In this document: positions 36,883-41,066 of the stretch, in pieces | Numbering within the stretch: the stretch's first letter is position 1 | Layout of the letters: each line of letters begins with the position of its first letter | IMG/VR virus record: IMGVR_UViG_3300035670_000514 | Span: 1 to 41,066 of that record | Direction: 5' to 3' (one strand) | DNA length: 41,066 nt | Origin: a virus | The notes under the pieces: model-generated | Told to the model about the DNA's origin: nothing | Database searches by the model: none | Seen by the model: only the letters and a program-made list of their open reading frames with translations | Translations under genes and position numbers: made by a program

Positions 36883-38181
36883 TCAGTTTACGATCTTGTT
36901 TGCTGACTTGTCTTTGCGCTTCACGACCATACCGACTGCCTCGTCAATCGGATGCTCTGCCTCGCAGATGTCGATATGCACATGCGTCTCTTGCCCAAGC
37001 CGCCACAGGCGGCGAAGGGCTTGCTCTTGGGCCGCAGGCGACCAATCGCGCTCCGCAAAGACAGCGTAGTGACTGCCTTTCTGGAGATTGATAGCGACCC
37101 CCATAGAGGCGATCTGGCCCAGCAAAATGTCTGACTCCTGCGCGTTGAAGGCGTCCTCATATTTCTGCTTGTCAGCCGCGCTCGTAGAGCCGTCGATCTT
37201 GTGGATCGTCAGTTTAGCGTCTTGCTCAAGAAGGCGGTATGCCAGCGCCTCACCCACGTCCTTGTGCCAGTAGAGAACCAGCACAGGGCAAGTCAGTTGC
37301 TCCCACGTCTCGTAGACGTATTCCGCCACAGCCTTGCTCTTAGCCGTCCCCAGCAGCCTGCGCGCCTTCGCCATGATCGGATCAGACTCGTCAGCGTAGA
37401 CCGCCTCGCCAGTTGCTTCCCGCAGTTCGTCGCTGTTCTCAAAGTCCACAGTCACTGTCCGCACAGTCAGCGGCGGCATATGGGCAGCAACGTCATGTAT
37501 CGTCCTGCGCACAGCAATCTCGTTGCCGTAGATAAACTCCCGCAGCTTGTCCTCGTTCTTATTGCCCATGACTGTCCACGTCGCAGGCTGGCGCGGATGG
37601 AAGCGGCGAAGCTGCGCCACGCAGAAGCGTTGCCGGAAGTCATCAATCGAAGTCACCGACAGTTCTTGTGCCAGATCGTCGCGGAACAGCGCCTTCAGCA
37701 TCGGATACAGATCGTCGGCATAGCGGCGGATCGGCGTTCCAGTCAGGAACCAGATGTTTTCCACCCCGGCAGCCAAGCAGTCTTTCATCCCGCAGTTCTT
37801 GCCAAAGATCGCCTTGGTCCGCTCACTGTTCAGCGTTTTCAGCGCGTCAGCCTCGTCCAGCACCAGCACGTCAGGAGCGAAGTCAAATTTGCCCGCCAAG
37901 CTGTAGGACAGCACATAGGCATCGACAGTCGGATCAATCTTGTCGCGTCCTGTCTTGATGCGCTGCACAGTCGCGCCACAGTGGGCAATGATGTTTTTCT
38001 CCCACATGCGCAGGGCAATCGGCGGCGCGACGACAACCATTTTGCCGCCGACCAGCTTCCACGCCTCCAGCGCAGTCAGCGTCTTGCCTGTCCCCGGTTC
38101 GGAGAACAAACAAGCGCGCTTCTTGCGGGCCAGATAGGCAGCGTCAGCGATTTGGGTTGGCAGTGGCGTCAGCTTTTCCAC
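36883..38181 (-). CDS. SNF2-family (DEAD) helicase
   Basis: 432 aa, GTG start at 38181. Motif I FSEPGTGKT (28-34 core), Ia VVVAPPIALRMW, II VLVLDEADALK (109-112 DEAD), III WFLTGTPIRR, then a second RecA domain: PVLVLYWHKDVGEALAYRL, TIHKIDGSTS, LLGQIASMGVAINLQ and QALRRLWRLGQ (motif VI). This is the compact phage SNF2/Swi2 remodeller with no extra domain. It should move on duplex DNA in ATP-dependent fashion, in recombination or replication restart. Overlaps the upstream gene by 13 bases. Confidence 0.9.
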   Translation of the reverse strand: MEKLTPLPTQIADAAYLARKKRACLFSEPGTGKTLTALEAWKLVGGKMVVVAPPIALRMWEKNIIAHCGATVQRIKTGRDKIDPTVDAYVLSYSLAGKFDFAPDVLVLDEADALKTLNSERTKAIFGKNCGMKDCLAAGVENIWFLTGTPIRRYADDLYPMLKALFRDDLAQELSVTSIDDFRQRFCVAQLRRFHPRQPATWTVMGNKNEDKLREFIYGNEIAVRRTIHDVAAHMPPLTVRTVTVDFENSDELREATGEAVYADESDPIMAKARRLLGTAKSKAVAEYVYETWEQLTCPVLVLYWHKDVGEALAYRLLEQDAKLTIHKIDGSTSAADKQKYEDAFNAQESDILLGQIASMGVAINLQKGSHYAVFAERDWSPAAQEQALRRLWRLGQETHVHIDICEAEHPIDEAVGMVVKRKDKSANKIVN

Positions 38182-38567
38182 GTCTTGACTACCTTCTTCA
38201 GCAGCGCGTCCGTGTCCGCTTCAGCCTGCGCCGTCGCCTTCTTCGCAGCGATGATGTTGCGGATCGCCAGCTTGACGCCGCCTGCCATAGCGTCCCGAAT
38301 ATCTTCTTCCAGCGCCGCGACGCCTTCGGCCACAACATGATCGCTTTTGTCAGCGGACATGTAGAGGCCAGCCATCAAATAGGCAGCGTAGGAAGCCGCA
38401 TACATGGCGATGTTGGACGACATCTGCAAAAGGATGTCGGGATCGTCCAAGCCCGCCGAAGTCGCTTGGTCGTCTAGGTCGTGCATAGCGCCGCGCATGT
38501 CGTCAAACAGTTCTTTCGACGCCACGTCGATAAATTCTTCCTTCGAGCGCACGATTTTCATGGTCAT
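38169..38567 (-). CDS. 132-aa helical protein before the helicase
   Basis: MTMKIVRSKEEFIDVASKEL, DLDDQATSAGLDDPDILLQM, SSNIAMYAASYAAYLMAGLY. Helical and moderately acidic; the Ala/Tyr-rich segment is not clearly transmembrane. AGGAAGG precedes the first ATG. Coupled to the helicase, so probably a partner; no motif. Confidence 0.65.
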   Translation of the reverse strand: MTMKIVRSKEEFIDVASKELFDDMRGAMHDLDDQATSAGLDDPDILLQMSSNIAMYAASYAAYLMAGLYMSADKSDHVVAEGVAALEEDIRDAMAGGVKLAIRNIIAAKKATAQAEADTDALLKKVVKTWKS

Positions 38568-38584
38568 AGCAGAGCCTTCCTTGG

Positions 38585-39055
38585 TTATGCCGCAGTGTTG
38601 GCGGCGACGTATTGCATCAAATCTTCTTTAGCGGATCGGTAGGACATGGCGGCAACCGCAGCCAAGGCACTATGACGCTCCGTGTCAGTCTCGCCGCGCA
38701 TAATGGCCGCGTGTTTGGTCTGAACAGCTAGGACCATCTTCGACCATTCTTGTTGCATGGTCAATACTTTTCTATCGAACAGTATATGCTGACTCTGACT
38801 CAGGTCTTGCCTCCAAGCTGCGATTTGCGCAGGCTTGATTGCGGAAGCCAGCCGCCCTGTCGCCAGTTCTTGCAAGCGCGGATCGTCTGCGTCTGCCGTG
38901 GTGGCGATCTTGCTCAGGTAGTCATGGCGCAGCGTGTCAGCGTAGGCAGCGACCTTGTGTTCGTCGTCCGCAGGCACGATGACTCGGACTTGCTTTAGCC
39001 CCAAGTTGTCGATCTTCTTCAGATACTTCAGCATCTTCTCAGGCGTCTTAGTCAT
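38585..39055 (-). CDS. 156-aa helical protein, unknown
   Basis: ATG 39055 with AAGGAAG six bases upstream. KMLKYLKKIDNLGLKQVRVI, VPADDEHKVAAYADTLRHDY; the first part resembles the small antitoxin-like 'RV.VP.....ah..A..LR' pattern seen in phage and plasmid proteins. The rest is helical. Function unknown. Overlaps the upstream gene by 4 bases. Confidence 0.65.
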   Translation of the reverse strand: MTKTPEKMLKYLKKIDNLGLKQVRVIVPADDEHKVAAYADTLRHDYLSKIATTADADDPRLQELATGRLASAIKPAQIAAWRQDLSQSQHILFDRKVLTMQQEWSKMVLAVQTKHAAIMRGETDTERHSALAAVAAMSYRSAKEDLMQYVAANTAA

Positions 39056-39609
39056 TTTGCTTCCTTTGCTTTCAGCCACGCCTTCAAGTCAGGCAGCGTG
39101 ACATAGTGAAACGCGATTCGATACATTCCGTCCTTACGCGGGAGAACCTCTTTCCCTGCGTATTTGCGGTTAAACTCGTCCAGTAGCAGTTGGTCTGTTC
39201 TTGGGTGCGTCTTGCGGGTGCGGCGGGTCCAGTAGACCTTGCCGTTCTTGACTTCGACGCTCTGCACAATGGTCCTCTTGCCGCGCTCTCGGCTGTCGGC
39301 CTTGATGGCCAAGTCAACGGCCACGCGCTGCGCAGGGTAGTCAGCGCCCAGCAGCTCGCACAGGTCTTTCAGGGCGACCTTGCGCAAGTGCGCTTGGGCC
39401 ATGAAGTCGCCTCTTGCCGCGTCATAGCGCCAAGCCGGGGCCTTGCCTGCTCTTGTGCTGTTCCAGTTGTCGGCAGCGCCTTGCGGATCGTAGGCGCGGC
39501 TGAAGCTGTTGGCGTAGAAGTCAGCCGTTCTTGGCAGCCAGACGATCTTGTCGCCGTCCAGAGTCAGGATGGCCCGCAGCTTGGCGGCAATGTCAGGAGG
39601 CAGGCTCAT
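39052..39609 (-). CDS. 185-aa protein with two HNH-associated AP2-like repeats
   Basis: Start at ATG 39609 (GGAG). Residues ~13-70 read LTLDGDKIVWLPRTADF...DNWNSTRAGKAPAWRYDAAR, and residues ~115-175 read VEVKNGKVYWTRRTRKTHPR...LDEFNRKYAGKEVLPRKDGM. Both share W-x-x-R...N-x-x-x-A-G-K, the DNA-contact motif that usually sits beside HNH domains in phage endonucleases. No HNH catalytic histidines are present. It may be a DNA-binding relic of a homing endonuclease or a regulator. The duplication is visible in the sequence; the role is inference. Confidence 0.6.
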   Translation of the reverse strand: MSLPPDIAAKLRAILTLDGDKIVWLPRTADFYANSFSRAYDPQGAADNWNSTRAGKAPAWRYDAARGDFMAQAHLRKVALKDLCELLGADYPAQRVAVDLAIKADSRERGKRTIVQSVEVKNGKVYWTRRTRKTHPRTDQLLLDEFNRKYAGKEVLPRKDGMYRIAFHYVTLPDLKAWLKAKEAK

Positions 39610-39872
39610 TGCTCCGCAATCCCCCGCCAATAGGCCGCGTCTTCGCGCTGTTCTTGCAAGGCATCTTCCATGTCGCGGATTTCGCCTGTCAGGCACTCGA
39701 TCTCGCTTTTCAAGTCAGCGATGGTCTCGGGGTCGCCTGTCATAGCGCCGTCAATCGCCCACAAAAGCGCGGTCAGGTCAGGGTCGCTGTAGTGGGCGAT
39801 TACGTCCTGAAACAGCGCCTCTCTTGTCTTGTTGTCGTAAATTTCGCTCAAGCGATAGGGCAGGGTGTTCAT
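39606..39872 (-). CDS. 88-aa protein with C-terminal coiled coil
   Basis: Start at MNTLPYRLSEIYDNKTREAL with GAGGAAAG upstream. The C-terminal half is a coiled coil (TIADLKSEIECLTGEIRDME, DALQEQREDAAYWRGIAEQ). No family. The longer open frame upstream has no ribosome site and mirrors another gene. Confidence 0.65.
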   Translation of the reverse strand: MNTLPYRLSEIYDNKTREALFQDVIAHYSDPDLTALLWAIDGAMTGDPETIADLKSEIECLTGEIRDMEDALQEQREDAAYWRGIAEQ

Positions 39873-40099
39873 GCTCTTTCCTCGTTCCAGATGGTGACGA
39901 TAGCGGCCCGCAGCGCGGTTAGGGTGCGGGCGCGCAATTCTCTTGTCTTGCCACAGGGGCCGTAAAACGCGGCCTTCCAGCGCAGCGGCAGATCGGTCTT
40001 GCACACAAAGCCAATGACGCGCCTTTGGTCTGGCAAAGTCAGCCAAATGTCGCGGCTTGCGCGGGCTTCCTCTGGTGCTGGTATGGTTATCTTGCGCAT
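39869..40099 (-). CDS. 76-aa unknown protein
   Basis: MRKITIPAPEEARASRDIWL, then YGPCGKTRELRARTLTALRA. Start has GAGG upstream. Overlaps the next upstream HTH gene by 13 bases and the next downstream gene by 4. No family recognised. Confidence 0.6.
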   Translation of the reverse strand: MRKITIPAPEEARASRDIWLTLPDQRRVIGFVCKTDLPLRWKAAFYGPCGKTRELRARTLTALRAAIVTIWNEERA

Positions 40100-40260
40100 G
40101 TCTTGGCCTCAAAATCTCTGGCCCACTTGTAGACAGTGGATGCGGCGACGTTGAAGGCGGCAGCGGCAGCTTTCGCGCCGTCTTGCTTTGCAGCGCGGAT
40201 CACAGCCTGCCGGAAGTCATCCGGCAGGCCATATGCGGGGTGATAAGGCGAGTCAGCCAT
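40087..40260 (-). CDS. 57-aa transposase-type HTH protein
   Basis: MADSPYHPAYGLPDDFRQAV then IRAAKQDGAKAAAAAFNVAA and STVYKWARDF. This is a single helix-turn-helix of the IS3/transposase OrfA kind with no nuclease part, so probably an early transcription regulator. Position near the start of the leftward arm supports that. Overlaps both neighbours slightly (13 and 8 bases). Confidence 0.6.
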   Translation of the reverse strand: MADSPYHPAYGLPDDFRQAVIRAAKQDGAKAAAAAFNVAASTVYKWARDFEAKTCAR

Positions 40261-40480
40261 TCTTGCGCGCCTTCTTTGGCACGTCTTTCCACAGGCGGTT
40301 GTTTTCCATCATGTCCCACGCCACTTTGGCCGACACGTCGCGCTGCGTCTTGTCCTTTAGCCTCGTCACAGTCAGCGTGTCAGCGGCGACGCCGTAGGCG
40401 TCAAGGCTGTAGGTGTTCCCCGCGCTGTCGCGCAGGGTGTCACCGATGTTCACCAGTTCGAGAATCTTGCTAAGGCTCAT
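40253..40480 (-). CDS. 75-aa unknown early protein
   Basis: MSLSKILELVNIGDTLRDSA, then SLDAYGVAADTLTVTRLKDK and a basic end (WKDVPKKARKNG). GGGGAAG precedes the ATG, which overlaps the upstream stop by 4 bases. Beta-rich small domain; no family known to me. Confidence 0.6.
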   Translation of the reverse strand: MSLSKILELVNIGDTLRDSAGNTYSLDAYGVAADTLTVTRLKDKTQRDVSAKVAWDMMENNRLWKDVPKKARKNG

Positions 40481-40743
40481 TCGTCTTCCCCTTCCAGCGT
40501 GTCAGCGTAAAACGCGGCGAGTTCCCGATAGTCGATTTCGCCCAGCGCGCAGTTCAGCATGTCGATCAGAAAACCGTTTTCCACGCTCTTGCCGTCAATG
40601 TCCCCGATGGACTCTTGCACCATGCTTTCGATCAAATCAGCGGTGATCTGGTGGCCATCCTCTTGCATGACGGCGAAGGTATCGCCCAGCCACAGATTGA
40701 CGAGCCACGTTTCTTTGTTCTTCCAGCCATTGTAGTCGGTCAT
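40477..40743 (-). CDS. DUF7249-like protein, first gene of the leftward arm
   Basis: 88 aa: MTDYNGWKNKETWLVNLWLG, then DGHQITADLIESMVQESIGD and acidic end (DTLEGEDE). The YNG(W/F).N.ETW.V.LW start is the DUF7249 signature of phages and plasmids; function unknown. Strong ribosome site (AAAGGAG). It lies right behind the leftward promoter, so it is transcribed first from that promoter. Confidence 0.75.
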   Translation of the reverse strand: MTDYNGWKNKETWLVNLWLGDTFAVMQEDGHQITADLIESMVQESIGDIDGKSVENGFLIDMLNCALGEIDYRELAAFYADTLEGEDE

Positions 40744-40777
40744 GGGTCTTGCTCCTTTGGGTCTAGCAGGTATCGTT

Positions 40778-40805
40778 AGTTTAGCGGCTCTTGCTTTAGT
40801 GTCAA
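40778..40805 (-). promoter_or_regulatory. Leftward promoter for the right arm
   Basis: On the minus strand a consensus TTGACA (40805-40800), 16-bp spacer and TAAACT (40783-40778). Upstream it shares TATAGCTTGAC with the promoter near 2229. It would drive the leftward arm beginning with the DUF7249-like gene. Confidence 0.6.
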
Positions 40806-40830
40806 GCTATATTCTTGCTCTTGTCTTGCT

Positions 40831-40874
40831 CTTGCTTTGATCTTGCTTTGCTCTTGCTTTGCTCTTGCTTTGGC
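40831..40874. repeat. Four 11-bp CTTGCTTTG repeats
   Basis: CTTGCTTTGAT, CTTGCTTTGCT, CTTGCTTTGCT and CTTGCTTTGGC in direct succession, with degenerate copies to 40814. Eleven bases is about one helical turn. They lie 26-70 bp upstream of the leftward -35, where an activator or polymerase alpha subunit would bind. Confidence 0.65.
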
Positions 40875-40890
40875 TTTCCGCGCCGGGATC

Positions 40891-40932
40891 GGGCGGCGGG
40901 CGGGCGGGCGGGCGGCGGGCGGCGGGCGGCGG
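40891..40932 (+). repeat. G-rich tract with quadruplex potential
   Basis: GGGCGGCGGGCGGGCGGGCG and so on to 40932: at least five runs of GGG separated by one to four bases, enough for an intramolecular G-quadruplex on the plus strand. It leads straight into the tandem repeats. Confidence 0.6.
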
Positions 40933-41066
40933 TGCTGGATCCGATCGGCCCAGTCACCGGGCGGCGGCGCTGGATCCGATCGGCCCAGTCACCGGGCGGC
41001 GGTGCTGGATCCGATCGGCCCAGTCACCGGGCGGCGGTGCTGGATCCGATCGGCCCAGTCACCGGG
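40924..41066. repeat. 35-bp tandem repeats to the end of the sequence
   Basis: Four full units start at 40924, 40959, 40994 and 41029; the window ends three bases into a fifth. The core is GGATCCGATCGGCCCAGTCA; the units differ at one base (C instead of T at position 10 of unit 2). Each unit has two GATC sites and the palindrome CCGATCGG. Units abut with no spacers. Copy number may be under-counted if the assembler stopped in the repeat. Confidence 0.9.

Larger units (their letters stand above)
40744..41066. other. Non-coding right end
   Basis: No gene in 323 bases. From left to right it holds the leftward promoter (40778-40805), 11-bp repeats (40831-40874), a G-rich tract (40891-40932) and four 35-bp tandem repeats running to the last base. 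Confidence 0.8.

Noticed and set aside
37201-38340. 379-aa open frame on the plus strand
   Set aside because: Antisense shadow of the SNF2 helicase, whose motifs are complete on the other strand.
40924-41066. CRISPR array
   Set aside because: The 35-bp units abut with no variable spacers.
1-41066. Temperate phage or prophage
   Set aside because: No integrase, excisionase, repressor, attachment repeat or host gene seen. Part of the genome may be missing at the ends, so this is likely rather than certain.

Overview
The window is most of the genome of a virulent, podovirus-type tailed phage. It carries a large terminase, a P22-size portal (717 aa), a scaffold, a major capsid protein of the SU10 type, an SU10-type adaptor, a tail nozzle/stopper-like protein, fibre proteins and large internal (ejection) proteins. 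There is no tape measure, tail tube or sheath gene. I see no integrase, excisionase, CI-like repressor, tRNA or CRISPR array. The moderately high GC, the PolA/Prim-Pol replication set and the many tiny conserved genes resemble aquatic phages of Alphaproteobacteria; that host guess is inference only.

Layout. (1) Positions 1-2149, leftward: a 29-aa membrane peptide, a MoxR/CobS-type AAA ATPase and a DUF7192-like protein cut by the window edge. This block is visibly richer in GC than the rest. (2) Positions 2150-3227: a 1.08-kb non-coding control region with divergent promoters, palindromes, six AGTCAGGGC iterons, a 13-bp hairpin and two copies of a structured ~75-nt element whose second stem co-varies. 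(3) Positions 3228-27462, rightward: one gene closed by a strong terminator, four tiny overlapping basic proteins, the large terminase, an Acb2/Tad1-type cyclic-nucleotide sponge, portal, scaffold, capsid, adaptor, fibres, a long cassette of exported and membrane proteins (including holin-like proteins, a secreted SNase-type nuclease and a GH19-like endolysin), nozzle, and ejection proteins (one with a lytic transglycosylase domain). (4) Positions 40743-27463, leftward: small early genes, an SNF2-type helicase, a DUF6378 protein, a Cas4/RecB-like nuclease, a candidate ssDNA-binding protein, PolA, a RuvC-like resolvase and a primase-helicase. (5) Positions 40744-41066: a leftward promoter, 11-bp repeats, a G-rich tract and four 35-bp tandem repeats in which the sequence stops.

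If the genome is circular or circularly permuted, blocks 1 and 4 form one leftward early arm and block 3 one rightward late arm. They diverge from the control region and converge with no intergenic base at 27462/27463. The two leftward promoters share an extended -35 sequence.

The most striking finding is in the DNA polymerase gene. A 271-aa intein sits at the conserved TGRxSS/xPNLQNIP site. Its DNA also encodes, in the +1 frame and with its own Shine-Dalgarno, a complete 183-aa HTH-HNH endonuclease that runs over the C-terminal Hint block. It is therefore a homing endonuclease gene overprinted on an intein, rather than an in-frame endonuclease domain.
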